Shown in pieces: positions 45,790 through 57,798 of a stretch of 64,000 nt of DNA; position 1 is the first letter of the stretch, and every line of letters starts with the position of its first letter. Both the position numbers and the translations under genes were made by a program. Below the pieces are notes generated by a model that made no database searches, was not told where the DNA came from, and worked only from the letters and a program-made list of their open reading frames with translations. Source of the stretch: Mesocentrotus franciscanus (taxonomy: Eukaryota; Echinodermata; Echinoidea; Camarodonta; Strongylocentrotidae). The DNA is taken from positions 20,942,800 to 21,006,799 of the forward strand of contig CP137682.1 in NCBI GenBank assembly GCA_037976565.1, in the 5' to 3' direction.

Positions 45790-48065
45790 TTTTATCCAGA
45801 GGTAAAAAAAAAAAAGGAACTGTTATTAGTTTCATATCAACTTACAATGTCAATTAATCAGTTTTACACGGAAAAGATATTAAATTTATACAACATAATT
45901 ATGAAGAAGCACAGGTGAAGCCTATTGCAATTGTCTAAATACAATCCCCATTTCTTATCAAATTTATCACACTGATGGTTTTTTTATAAAGATGAACCTC
46001 TCTTGATCAAAGTACCTCTTAACCTCTCGTTTGAGAAGATCAAAATTTGGATGTTTATTATTCATTTTAATTTTGTAGATATGAAAACGAGAAATTAAAA
46101 TGATAGTGTTCAAGCACTAAATTTGAGAGATCTGACTCCAAATAAACACAACTCCTTGTCAATTTGTATATGGATACTTGAAAGCTCCCTCAACCATTGA
46201 GCTACTTTGTTCCAAGCAATATAATTATCGGGCATACACCAAACAAGTGAATCAATGTCTCTTCTTCAAGATTACAGAAGGAGCAGAGACTTGAATCAAC
46301 TTTATTAATTTAAAAAAAGAAAGAATTAACCCCTAAAATTCTGTGGGTGAGCCTAAACTGAACCACCTTAATTTTGTATCTGTGGTACATTTATATGGGA
46401 TACTATATACACCACCGACCAATTGTCTTGATTGTATCGAATGTTCAACTTATTATTCCATTTGTCAGTAAATTTCCTTATGACTTTTTTAACAGAAACA
46501 AGCATATCATAAACATTCCTCGACCCTTTATTATCTTTTATAAGAAAATTAAAATGGAAAGGTTTGAAAGGTTGAGTAATTTGAGTAGATTCTCCAAGAG
46601 CCTACCAAATGCTTTTCTAACTGCGTTCACTACTCCACCGTAATCACAAAAAATTGTTCGAACATTGAATCTTTCCCTAAACCTGTTAAGGGGAAGGAAT
46701 TCCCCTGAATCATTCATGATATCACTAACGAACCTCACACCTTTCTTAGCCCAATGATTATAAAAAATACACTCCCCGCCAATTTTAACTCTATCATTAA
46801 ACCACAACATATTTATCATTATATCATATTCATTTTGTGGTATATGAGAAGCACAACACTTGCTCCAAGCTATTAAAACATCAATCCAAAATTGGTTGTT
46901 TTGATTAAGATGAAATATATTACAGTTTTTTCGAACCACCCTCAACATATAACAGGTCAGGAGTGTTAGCTATGTTCACATAAAAAATACACCATTGTAC
47001 ATTATCTGCTCTCATGATTCTTTTTATCCACGTCACTTTAAGTGCATAAATATAAGTTTGAACATCAACCATTCTTACCCCCACCTGTACCATAATCTTG
47101 AATCATTTGGTTTCTGGTAACTCTATTCATACCTTTCCAGATAAACTTATATAATGTTCTATTAAGATCATTAATAACCTCTATCGGTGGATCTGGAATA
47201 GCTAAAATCAAATACGTTAACGTTGAAAGTAGGAGGGATTTTACAACAGTGACCCTTCCTAAAACAGTAAGATTTCTCTTAGACCACTGATTTATCAAAT
47301 TCTTAATTGACAACAAAACTTTCTGGTAATTCAAATTAATCATTTCATCCAACTTAGTACAGAAATATATACCAAGTATTTTAAAAGTGTCATTCTCACC
47401 GATCCAGTTTACTTTCCGGTCTGAACATATTGTATCTATTCTGCTTTTATTAGCTCCTATCCATACAGATTTGTTTTTCAATATTCACTTTTAAACCTGA
47501 TATTTTGGCAAAACTTTCAAGAACATTAAAGGTTGCATTCATAGAATCTACTGAACCATCGAGAAAGATGACGGTGCCGTCAGTATATTGTGACAGACAA
47601 TATTCGATATTATTAACTTTGATACCCTTAATATCTTGGTTATTTCTGACCATCATATTCAACACCTCAGCACATAGCAAAAATAGGTAGGGGCTCAGTC
47701 CATCACCTTGTCGGCAACCTCTTCCCACTTCAAATACTTCTGATATAAACCATTTACCAATACCGATGCTTTAGCATGATTATAAAACAATTTAATCCAT
47801 ATTTGTATTGAAGGACCAAAATTGAAATTACAAATAACTTTGTTAAGAAAAAGATTGGAAACGGAATCAAACGCCTTCTCAAAATCAATCGACAAAAGTA
47901 AACCTGGAATATTATCACGCTCGGCAGTTTGAATTAAATCATACATAAATCTAATGTTTTCACTTATGAATCGTCCTGCCATAAAACCCTTTTGTTGTTC
48001 TTGAATAATACTTGGTAAACATGATATAATTCTTTCCGCAATAAAAGCTGAGGCAAGTTTAATTC
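45790..48065 (-). mobile_element. L1/Tx1-like LINE, 5'-truncated and degenerate
   Basis: The minus strand carries the C-terminal two-thirds of an ORF2-like polyprotein and an A-rich 3' end near 45800. The homologous place in copy A lacks it. Sequence style (GRFISENIRF, LLLSIDFEKAFDSVSN, CRQGDGLSPYLFLLCAEVL, FKILGIYF) is that of L1/Tx1-type elements common in marine animals. The 5' end is lost within the RT domain near 48065. Confidence 0.75.
46150..48065 (-). pseudogene. L1/Tx1-like reverse transcriptase with a destroyed YADD box
   Basis: Open segments 47695-47982, 47450-47728, 47065-47481 and 46538-46948 follow one another in different frames. They show the DFEKAFD block, the GRGCRQGDGLSPYLFLLC block, the position of the catalytic box reading YTDG in place of the usual (F/Y)ADD, a thumb region ending IPDPPIEVINDLNRTLYKFI, and a C-terminal CX2C/HLF motif region near 46250-46350. 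Loss of the second catalytic Asp and at least three frameshifts make it inactive. Confidence 0.75.
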
Positions 48066-48425
48066 AAGAGCGATATGGGTCTCCAGTTTTTTAAATTACT
48101 TAATTAAGTCGTAGCAACCAAAAAACAATAGAATTTTTCATCATTCATTTTCTCGCCCAAATGACACCAATAAAACGCCCCAAAGAATGTGACATAGGCG
48201 ATTGGTGATTGTCCCCGAAACAAACAAAAGCTCTTATCCAACTACATGGCGTCTGTGGCTTTTGCTGTATAAGTTTGTTGCATGTTTTGATTGTTTTGCA
48301 TGTATGTAGAACTTTGAATTAAATACCAATAAACTAAAAAAGAAGAAAAAAAGTGTAATGTTGCTCATTACACAAAACTGACGAAAGAAAGTATACAGAT
48401 GAAAGAAATCAATGAAAATTAACAC
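48066..48425. other. non-coding stretch between the LINE and resumed duplication
   Basis: No match to copy A and no coding feature was noticed. Confidence 0.35.
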
Positions 48426-48689
48426 AATATGTAAGTAATATTGCCGGTAATCATTCGTGCTTTAAATGAGTGAATTGTGAGGAAAAGCACTAAGATGCAT
48501 TTGCAGTTGATATATATTAAAGTCCCCTCTCCACCCCGTCCCATCGTCATTTCAAGAAGTGTCTTTTCTGTCTGGGAACAGACTATGGTTTCCACTTGTT
48601 GGGTGGAATGCCCAGGCCACTTTATCACATGATATTATTTGCATCACAATGCCCATCAGGACAGACTCGCTGAGCAATTAGAGATATGT

Positions 48690-48837
48690 ATTATTTTGTT
48701 TGGTTGCTTAGCTCTATTCATAGCCGTGTTCACACGATGGCAATTTTGGTCGGCGTAAAAGTCGTGTTTATGGAATGTTTATTGCTGCAGGGAAAAACTC
48801 ACGCCGACTATAGGAAGCACCGTCTGAACATGGCTAA
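48690..48837. mobile_element. short MITE present in copy B only
   Basis: AGCCGTGTTCACACG (about 48722) and CGTCTGAACATGGCT (ending about 48835) form inverted ends, with GTCGGCGT / ACGCCGAC inside. Copy A reads AGAGATATGTGAATTTTCC without it (about 29234-29252). The exact left boundary is uncertain by about 30 bases. Confidence 0.6.
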
Positions 48838-49251
48838 TGTGAATTTTCCTCTGGTTTCATTTTTGGACCACATAGCTCGACTGACTTGCACCAGGTACCT
48901 GCCCAATATCACCAGACTGTGAAATGCAGACTCACGCAGCCTATGTCTTTCATTTCATACGGGTTATCCGACACTTCTACATGAAAATCTGATGGAACAA
49001 AGCACATTAGTGCAAAGGGAAACTGTATAAAACCGATTTCTAGATCATTTTATTCAACACCATCACATATTTAGGCATCGTGTCAAAAGCGGATTTATGG
49101 CACAGAGACAAACTCTTTTCTTATCTTGCGAAAGAGACTTTATAAACGCCTTTGTTTCTTTATTACACGTTTCAGAATATACCTCTTATGTATTTTGTTG
49201 CCAGTTACTTTTTTGGCCCTGTGCAAGATTATGTGTCAATCCTTTAATTTG

Positions 49252-51731
49252 GTTCTATCTATCTAAGTATCTTCTCCCAGTTCGAAGGTTGATTGCAACA
49301 TCTCTCCATTTCACTCTATCTTCTGCCATTCTGGTGCACTCTCGCAGTTTTAGTCCACTCCAGTTCTTGACATTCTCTTCCCAGTTGATTCTGGGTCTCC
49401 CTCTAGGTCTACTTCCTTCCACTCTTCCTTCCAATACATCCTTTAAGAGGCTTTGGTGCCTTTTAACATGACCAAAGTATTTGACTTTTCTCTCCTTAAC
49501 TAATCCTACTAGTGCAATTTGTTTACGCCCTGCCATGTGCAATATCTCTTTGTTGGTTTTTATTCGTTTCCAGGATATCTTCATCATTCTTCTGTAGATC
49601 CACATTTCAAAAGATGTTATTCTATTTTCCATGGCCTTGTTTATTGTCCATGTTTCTGCTCCATACAATAGGACAGACCATACATAACAGTTTACTAGTC
49701 TCAACCTAAGTGCAAATTTCACCTTTCTATTTGTGAATAATCCTTTCATTGCCAGAAATGTATTCCGAGCAATTTCTATTCTTCTTTTTATTTCTGCTTC
49801 GCATCTGGCATCATCTGTGATATTTTGTCCTAAGTAGATGTGATTACTGACTTGCTCAATGATATATCCATTGAGTTTCAAACATATTCTAGGCTTGTTC
49901 TCTGTTCTACTAAAAATCATTGATTTAGTTTTCTTGACATTCATGCTTAGACCAAACTCTTCACTTTTGACTTTTACAATATCCAATACATGTTGTAAAT
50001 CTGCTTCATTCTCTGCGCAAAGTACAGTGTCATCAGCATAACGTAAATTATTAATATTTACACCCCAATACTAACACCTTTCATATCTGAAATTTCCCTG
50101 AATACCAATTCTGTGCACAAGTTGAACAGGGATGGAGACATTACGCATCCCTGACGTACTCCTCTTTTGATTTTTGTGTAACCTGTAATTTCATTGTTAA
50201 TTTTGATGGCAGCTGTCTGCTCCCAGTAAAGTTTAGATATGAGACGTATGTTCTTACCATCTAGATTAATTTTTGTAAGCTTTCAATCAATTTTTCGTGG
50301 TGAATTTTGTCGAATGCTTTAGAGTAGTCAATAAAGCACATATATATTTCTTTATTTACTGCCATATACCTTTCTGTCACCATTCTCATACAGAATATTG
50401 CTTCTCTAGTACCACTTTGAGGTCTAAAACCAAACTGTTCCTTACCTACTTCATTGTCAATTTGAATTTTTATTCTGTTGAGAATGATCTTTAAGAGCAA
50501 CTTGGTTACATGGCTCATAAGGCTAATTGTCCGGAAATCTTCACATACACTTGCCTTAGGCTTCTTTGGAATTGGCACAAATATCGACTTTTTCAGATCT
50601 TCAGGAATATGACCTGTATTGTATATCATTTGGCAAATACTAGTCAAATGTTCAATCCCAAATTCTTTTAAGGCCACAAGTTCTTCCCGTGTTATCCCAT
50701 CTGGGCCTTCAGATTTAGAAGTTCCCAGTGAATGCAGAGCTTGTTTAACTTCTGATTCAAGTATACTTGGACCCTCGTTGTCAGTGATTGGAAGTTCTGG
50801 ACCTCTATCATCGTCAAATAGGTCTTGGATATATTCTTCCCATCTTTGTTTAATATCATCCTTTTCAAAGAGGAAGATGTTCCATCCTTGTTCTTGATAC
50901 ATCCGCTTGCTGCCTTGTTTTTCTTCTTCTTAAAATGCTTGATTTCTCTGTGCATTTCATTTGTTTGGTTTGTCTTGGAGAAATGCTCAATTCTAACACA
51001 TTTTGAGTTAGCCATTCTTCTTTTGCTCTTTTACATTCATTATCAATTTCCTTATTGATGATTCTGTATGATTTGGAGTTTCTGACTTGCTTTTGCCTCT
51101 CCTGCATCAAGTTCAGAATCTTTTCTGTCATCCATGGTTGTTTTGCTGGTTTCTTTTTAGTTGGTAGTGTCTTATTTCCATGCTGAATGCTTTTTTTCAA
51201 GCATTTCCATTCCACTTCTAGTTTCTCAATGTCATTTACTTCATTATTTGTTTGTTCTATTTCTTCTGTGACTAGACAATTATACCTATTTCTAACTTCC
51301 ATAAGGTATTTTTCTGCTATGTCTGTTTTATTTAGAGCTGTGACATCCGGAAGAGAGTTTCTTTTTGTTCTGGGGGGTGTATTCTTTAGCTTTATTTCAA
51401 CTTCTGCAATCACCGGGTTGTGATCAGAATTTATGTCAGCCCCTGGGCATGTCTTTACCTGCTTGATACAATTCTTGAACCTGTTCTTTATTAAAATATA
51501 GTCGATCTGATTTCTATTTACATCTCCTGGGCTCTTCCAGGTGTAGGTTCTTCTTTTATGTTGTTGGTAAAGGTGTTGGTTATCACTAGATCATGTTCCT
51601 TACAGAACTGAACAAGTCGATCACCCCGTTCATTACGATGGCCTAGTCCATATTGTCCAACAATCTTTCCATCCTTACCTTCTCCGACTTTAGCATTCCA
51701 ATCTCCTATTACGATAACAACTTCTGTTGAG
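49252..51731 (-). mobile_element. RTE-type retrotransposon, copy 2, 5'-truncated
   Basis: Nearly identical to copy 1 from the ATAG-type 3' tail to within the endonuclease (ends after ACTTCTGTTGA, corresponding to about 41272 in copy 1). It interrupts the segmental duplication exactly between GTGTCAATCCTTTAATTTGG and TTACGATTGGATAAC; copy A has the uninterrupted counterpart at 29632-29662. It retains the 48 bases near the 3' end that copy 1 lost. No obvious target duplication. Confidence 0.9.
49255..51413 (-). pseudogene. RTE copy 2 linker and reverse transcriptase
   Basis: Open segments 50865-51413 (SDH-distal endonuclease end plus linker), 50692-51015, 50261-50902 (RT fingers/palm to ESLQKLI) and 49255-49986 (post-YADD RT and C-terminus ending GRRYLDR, where the stop lies in the tail). 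Relative to copy 1 it has a 1-base loss near 50868, a 1-base loss near 50066 and a 3-base gain near 50010. It is open across about 51375 where copy 1 has lost two bases. The break after ESLQKLI (50261) is common to both. Confidence 0.8.
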
Positions 51732-51960
51732 TTACGATTGGATAACTATTTCTGAGGAGAGGACTCGAGGCTTCATTTCACAGCTCATTTTGCATATAGT
51801 AGGATTTAAGTAACCAGTAAGTATAATATATCATTTTAACACGTTACCTGTAAGGCTTTGTTGATCCAAGCAATAGTCACCCAAATAAAATAAAAGCCAA
51901 TCGTAATAGAATGACATACAATCCTAAAGATACCCTGATCCTGACTAACTCTCATAACTA

Positions 51961-52189
51961 ATTTCAATAAATCTATCATGAATGGGAGAGTGAAACCAAT
52001 GGCGGATCCAGGGGGCAAAACACACAGGTAAAAACACCCTTTTTTGTATAAAAAAGAAGATGGGCTCCCTCCTCTGGCGCTGAAGGGGGGGATGTTGGTT
52101 TTTATTTTTAAAGCACCCCCCCCCCCGTTGAGCAAAAAAAAAAAAGTGCTCGCTATTTCAATAAATCTATCATGAATGGGAGAGTGAAA
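51961..52189. mobile_element. 159-bp insert between 35-bp direct repeats
   Basis: The insert 51996-52154 begins CCAATGGCGGATCCAGGGGG, resembling the CAGGCGCGGATCCAGG terminus, and ends after a C-run and an A-run. It is flanked by a perfect 35-base duplication (51961-51995 and 52155-52189, starting ATTTCAATAAATCTATCATG). A duplication this long is unusual for a cut-and-paste transposon. A local tandem duplication with insertion is an alternative. Confidence 0.6.
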
Positions 52190-53811
52190 GAAACTTTTTA
52201 GTCTCTAACTTAACAAGTGCAAGGTATTTGGCTTTCGTGTGACATGGAAGATCACATGCTCCCTGAAAACAATTTAATTCGATCTATGTACACTTGTTTT
52301 TTACCGAGAGTACTTACAGTTAATTGAAAACCGTTTGGATTGTTTTCATATTATTTTGTGGATTATATTTTTTCTTCTGTTAATACACTTCAATAGAGAT
52401 TTTGATATCCATGGCATTTTTTATGATTCAACGATTATGTTGGCGAATTGGAATAATAGAATGATACTAATGCAGTAGTATTTCCAAAACAATAATCAGT
52501 TTAATAGTTAACATCATCCATGTCATATATATTTCTGACCAGTCGACCGACTAGAGTGCATATAAGGCATTTCATATATATTTAATTAGATGAAATAGCA
52601 CATCCAATTATAATACATGCGCATAAATATCTTTGGTAAAATTTGTCATCCCAGTATATAGACTGACAGTGCACAAGAGCAACAAAACAAATAAATACAC
52701 AAAGAATTACAGGAAAATGTAGATCTCGTGGGTCGCAAGTCTATCGAACCCTCAAAAAAGTTGTCACATGGCAGACAACACAAACGTTGTCGGTCCTGTA
52801 GAATGTAGCCCTACAAATATGGAACATTGAATGAGATTGTTAAAATGTATTTATTATTTTTCCGTTTTAAAGTTCCTTTAACTATTACGGTGCCAAGGGC
52901 TTTTGCTTGTTTCAAGATTTTACCCGAACACAAGCAATGTTGTGTGCAAATGTTATATGAATGTTTTCACGTGTTCTAATGATATCAAGAATCAGTTTTA
53001 CAAATGAAAATTATTTGTAAAATAAATATGAGTTTTGTCTCAATCTTTTAGGTTTCTGTTCATTATTTGTCTACCATTGTTTACCATTATTTAATGCTAT
53101 AATTTGAAAAGATCCTGTACAAAATTTGAAATTTTCTCAAAAAACGTCAATTGTTGCATATAACCGTGTTACGAATATATCTAATTATGATGATTATGCT
53201 AATTGTGTATGCATGCACAAAATGTTGGTGAAACGGAGATCATCAATACACACAAAGCACGATACGTACATGCAGGTTTATAATTATGTTATACAGTGTA
53301 TATATATAAATCAATATATATAAATAAAGCATAATTCTATATAATTATATAGTTTTGAATTTCGTTTTTGAGTGTTCGAAGTCAGTGACAAATGACAAAT
53401 CACTTAAATCATGAAACACTTATCGCCATAATCATGGAGGCCTATCCGGGATTGGAACCCGAGACCTCTCATATCCCAAACAAGAATCATTCGTCGTTCG
53501 TTTACCATTGTCCAAGATCTTGTACATAATTTGCAACTTTCTCAAAATATTTCTAGAATACTTGATTCATGCTCTAACCAGTGCACCTCGACTGTTTGTC
53601 ACATATTATGTGACGGCGCAGTGAGAGTAAGCAAAGTCTCTGAAAAAAGAAATTTGTCAGGAATAGACCTGTGGAATAACTCGTCATTAGGTCCCCAGGG
53701 AAGAAACATGTACAATGTATAACATTTAAATATGTTAGTGAACCGGCCAATTTTTAGGATTTATGCCCTAGGCAAACCTTGAACCGCCATACGGTGAACC
53801 CCATGTATGTG
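52190..53811. other. non-coding stretch with repeat fragments
   Basis: On the minus strand near 53445-53470, GGTTCCAATCCCGGATAGGC fits a polymerase III B box, suggesting a SINE remnant. 53665-53720 (GGAATAACTCGTCATTAGGT) is the inverse of part of the MITE at 12265-12520. No gene. Confidence 0.45.
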
Positions 53812-54213
53812 ATTTTCATTTCATTTCATTTATTGACCATTAAAAATATATATATATATACACAAACATCAATACAATAGAAGAATAATATCAAAGAACA
53901 AGAACACACAAAAGTAATAATGGCCAGGGCCCCTGAGAAACAAGACTGCTTTTAATCGGGACCCTACATACAAGTACATTATAATATAAAATATAATTTT
54001 AAATGTACACGCACCCATACAAGCACACACACACACACACACACACACGACAGAATGGAGCACTTTGAAAGACATAAGAGGAAGGAAAAAATACAAGATA
54101 AAGAGCTACGAAGACAGATCGAGATTATTTAAAGAATTGAATAAGTGTAACTTGCACAATGCTTTGAATCTGGACAGTAATGTGCTATTTCTTATGTCAC
54201 TACTTAACAAATT

Positions 54214-55589
54214 TCATTCTTGTACCCCTTTGAATCTGATTGAATTGCGAACATAATTAAATCTAGAGAAGGGTTTATGTAAATCTTGGTGTTGTCTAGT
54301 TGAATGAGTGTGAATGTTTGAGTTTGTTTGAAACATGTTAGACAAAATTTCTGGAAGGGCGCCTATATTATATTTAAACATAAAAATCCAGGTATTCAAT
54401 CTTATCAGTTCAAATAAAGGCATAGGCCTAATTTTATATTTAACAACAAGTGGCGCGCTTGGAGTCATATAATGAGACTTAGTCAACAGACGAACTGCCT
54501 TCTTTTGTAAAATAAACAATTTTGATAAGTTTGATTTGAAAGTATTGCCCCAAATTAAAGTACAATAGTTCACATGAGGAAATGATATAGAATAATAAAT
54601 GTTACGTAATATCCTGAGGGGTAAAAAAATCCTTAAGTCTATACAATACACCAATAGATTTGAGCAATTTATTACGAACATGATCAATATGTTTTTACAA
54701 TCTAAATTTTCTTGGATGGTTACACCTAAAAAGTCAATGCAATCTTTTCTTTCAATAGCAATTTCATCAATTTTTACAACTATAGTGTCACTGAAAACCT
54801 TTCTCTTCCTAGGATGGAAGATTACATATTTTGTTTTTTCAAAATTAAGTTGCAACTTATTACATTTGAACCAATCATTTAAAATACATAATTCTGAATT
54901 TTCAGTGGAAATCAATTGAGATGTATTAGCATGGGAGAAAAAAACAGCAGTGTCATCTGCAAAGAGAGAACACTTTAATAATGTTGATGAATTAATAATG
55001 TCATTTACATATAAAATAAACAAAAGTGGTCCCAAAATTGAACCTTGAGGGACACCGATATCTATATTCATGTAATTGGATTCGACACCATCGACCACCA
55101 TATACTGTTTACGACTTAATAAATAGCTTTGAAACCAGTGAAGCGGTATACCACGAATTCCATAGTAATTAATTTTTTTCAAGAGAATGTGGTGATCGAT
55201 GGTGTCAAAAGCCTTGAATAAATCCATGAATGCCCCACAACAAAAATTACCACTTCTTAATTCTTGTAAAATGTAATCAGTAAAATTCAATATACTAAAT
55301 GAAGTACTGAAATCTTTACGAAAACCAAACTGGTCATTAATAAGGATTTTGCATTTATTTAAAAAAATCATCTGTGCATTATTTTTTCTAGAATTTTACA
55401 TGATATGGATAACAAAGCCACTCGTCTATAATTTTCAATTTTATTTATGTCATTCTTTTTATATATTGGTATAATCTTTGCAATTTTTAAACTATCTGGC
55501 ACAACACCACTCATAAAAGATTTATTAAATACGTCGCACAATGGATGTACAATGTTTAACAACTTTTGGCGAAATAGCATCTGGTCCAC
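54214..55589 (-). pseudogene. CR1 reverse transcriptase
   Basis: 55368-55589 encodes RT fingers (GVVPDSLKIAKIIPIYKK, NYRRVALLSISCKILEKIM). A one-step frame change leads into 54214-55371, a 385-codon uninterrupted segment with NDQFGFRKDFSTS, a catalytic DLFKAFDTIDH, GVPQGSILGPLLFILYVND and LFADDTAVFF, thumb and C-terminal VRNSIRFKG blocks. The catalytic aspartates are intact in this, the longest uninterrupted coding segment of the window. It copies element RNA at nicked target DNA (family knowledge). The upstream breaks make autonomous activity unlikely. Confidence 0.8.
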
Positions 55590-56150
55590 AGGCTTTATTA
55601 CTTTTTAAAGTTGATGCTATTTTATAATTTCATTGACAGAAGTTGGTTTGATATAGAATGAATTGAACGATTTGTCTGGTAAAAAATCCTGAAATAAGTG
55701 GGATGAGGAAATTGAATTCGACAGTTTTTTTTACCTATATTGACGAAAAATGAATTAAAATATTGAGCAACATCTATCCTTGAATATATTTTTATATTTT
55801 CATGATACATTGTTTTGGGAAATGAATTTTCTTTTTTGTTGCCCGATATCAAATTTATTTGTCTCCATGTTTTTTCAGATTCCCTTTGACATTATTAAAT
55901 GAATTAATGTTATAATTTCTTTTTGAAGAACTACTAGTGTTAGTTAATTTTTTTACAATGAATATTTCCTCTTATGCTGATCCCTTTTTCTTTGTTTTAA
56001 TGTTTCATATAACCTATGTTTTCGTTTGACAGATTTCAAGATTCCCTTTGTAACCCAGGGCTTCTTAGAATTATGTTGAGTACTTACACAGTTCATTTGC
56101 AGGGGAAAACAACTATCATAAACTTTGTAAAATTTCTCAAAAAATATATT

Positions 56151-57285
56151 TTAACTGTCATTAAAATTGTCACATTTGGCTCCATCTAACCATTTGACAG
56201 ATACCAAGTTTTCTTTGAACATATTAATATGTAAATCATTTATCATCCGACTCTTTTTACGGTTATCAACAACATGACGATTACAAAAAGATTGAAGGGA
56301 AGAGATGCAAAATATGGGGAAATGATCAGAAAAGTCACTATATAAAATACCAACTTTTCTATCTTCATGCACTGTATTAGTAAAGATATTATCTATCAAA
56401 GAAACTGAGCTATGAGTGACCCCTGTGGGTTTAGTAATTAACGGATACATATTATATGAAAACATAGTGTCCAAAAGATCATTTATTGTGTTATGAACAT
56501 CATAATTAATCAGGTTTATATTATAATCACTCATTACATATATGACCTTCTTGTCACATTCTAAAATATCAAAAACTGCTTTTATCTTCTCACTAAAGGG
56601 TGTGATATTGGTGTCAGGAGGACGATAAATGCATCCAATTACAACAGATTTATTATTTTGAATAGTTTCAATGAACAAAGTGTCATAGTTTGCAGTCGAT
56701 GAAGAAAGGTCTGCAGGAACTGTATAGGCTATTCTATATTACATTTTACGTATAATGCTACACCTCCACCTGTTTGTGTTGGTCTACACACTTGAACTAA
56801 TTTGTAACCATTTATATTGAACATACCAAAATGAGTAGAAGGCTTAAACCATGTTTCTGAGATTGCAATAAAACTGAAGTCATAGTCAATAGATGACAGG
56901 ATAACTTGAAATTCGTTAAAATTCTTTGGTAGGCTTCTGTCATTTAAATCCAACATAGAAATATTTGATTTCTTATCTTTACATTGTCTATTAAAATTGT
57001 CACAAAAAGTATTTTACAGTTATTTACATACAAAGTGTTACAGTCGTCATCTGATAAGATATTTTCAACATTGAAGTTCTGATTTGGTGAGTCCATTTTA
57101 AATGGATAAATTGTTAATTTTAACAGTTTATATACATTAAAATCTTTATCCAAATGAAAGAATGTATACATAGACCAAAGGAATTCACAGTCATCTTTAT
57201 AATAATTAAATGGAAAAATATCGGATAAACATTGAATACATAGAGAGGAAGAAGAAGCGCAAGAACAGCACACACTCACACCCAT
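56151..57285 (-). pseudogene. CR1 N-terminal region and endonuclease
   Basis: 56944-57285 encodes a Cys-rich start and an acidic region (FPFNYYKDDCEFLWSMY) as seen before the endonuclease in such elements. 56729-56956 gives MLDLNDRSLPKNFNEF and AISETWFKPSTH. 56151-56678 gives CIYRPPDTN, then SDYNINLI where a GD(F/Y)N motif is expected (Gly replaced by Ser), a SLIDNIFTN block and SDHFPIF. At least two frameshifts separate these, so the endonuclease is not intact. Confidence 0.7.
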
Positions 57286-57570
57286 TCACACCACTCACTC
57301 ACTTAGCAATAAATTTAAAAGTAAACAAAAAATAAAAAAACAAAAATTAACCAAAAATTTAAAAGTTATAGAAGGTGAGAAGGAAAAAGATGCCATAGTC
57401 ACAAGGAGCTTATAAATACAATGTATTAGGACCAATTGAAAATGTGTTTTTAAAGTAGAATATACATATAACCATAAGTCTATCGAAAAAATGAGGTTGG
57501 GTACAAAGATCAAATTAAAAATCTGTGTAAATGTAACATGTATACATAAATGAGTAGGCAACAATAAAAA

Positions 57571-57711
57571 TATAACATCATACTAATATGAACATAAATA
57601 GAATCTATACTGCTCTATTTATAATTAAAATACAGTTTGGCAAGGTCTTCTTTCCACTTGATTTATTTATCATATATGTATCTCTATTTATATGTTGACA
57701 TTTCTCCTCAG
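57571..57711. other. intron end and splice acceptor upstream of the death-domain gene
   Basis: A pyrimidine-rich stretch leads to TTTCTCCTCAG, ending at 57711, a strong splice acceptor. It implies a further upstream exon (5' UTR or coding) not identified in the window, possibly separated by the CR1 insertion. Confidence 0.6.
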
Positions 57712-57798
57712 CCTAGATACCTTCACGATGGGAAAGAGACTTTCTAAAAAAACTAAACAGAAGACTGAACCCCCGAGTGATGACACACAAAGTACAAG
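57712..57798 (+). CDS. first recognised exon of a death-domain protein
   Basis: 87 bases between a strong acceptor (AG at 57710-57711) and a donor AG/GTACAG at 57799. From the ATG at 57728 (context CACGATGG) it encodes MGKRLSKKTKQKTEPPSDDT and QST-type residues: a lysine-rich, hydrophilic start with no signal peptide, so a cytoplasmic or nuclear protein is likely. The frame is also open upstream of the ATG to the acceptor, so the exon could be internal. It ends after two bases of a codon, which matches the phase of the next exon. Coding assignment rests on phase match and splice sites, not on homology. Confidence 0.6.

Larger units (their letters stand above)
43648..51975 (+). repeat. segmental duplication, right copy (B), expanded by insertions
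   Basis: Colinear with 26925-29900. It is lengthened from about 3 kb to 8.3 kb by a SINE (44709-44990), an L1-like LINE (about 45790-48065), a short MITE (about 48690-48837) and RTE copy 2 (49252-51731). An (AT)n run replaces plainer sequence near 43752-43790. Homology resumes cleanly on both sides of the SINE, MITE and RTE. No conserved host frame was recognised. Confidence 0.75.
53812..57570 (-). mobile_element. CR1-type LINE, nearly full-length
   Basis: On the minus strand a complete order is visible: an upstream open segment (56944-57285), APE endonuclease, reverse transcriptase, 3' UTR, and a tail AATAAATGAAATGAAATGAA at 53812-53832. The short-word tail, the SETW/YRPP/SDH endonuclease and the PQGSILGPLLF / FADD RT fit the CR1/L2/jockey assemblage; the exact clade is not resolved by eye. 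Frames shift several times. Its 5' end lies about 140 bases before the splice acceptor of the death-domain gene, on the opposite strand. Confidence 0.85.
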
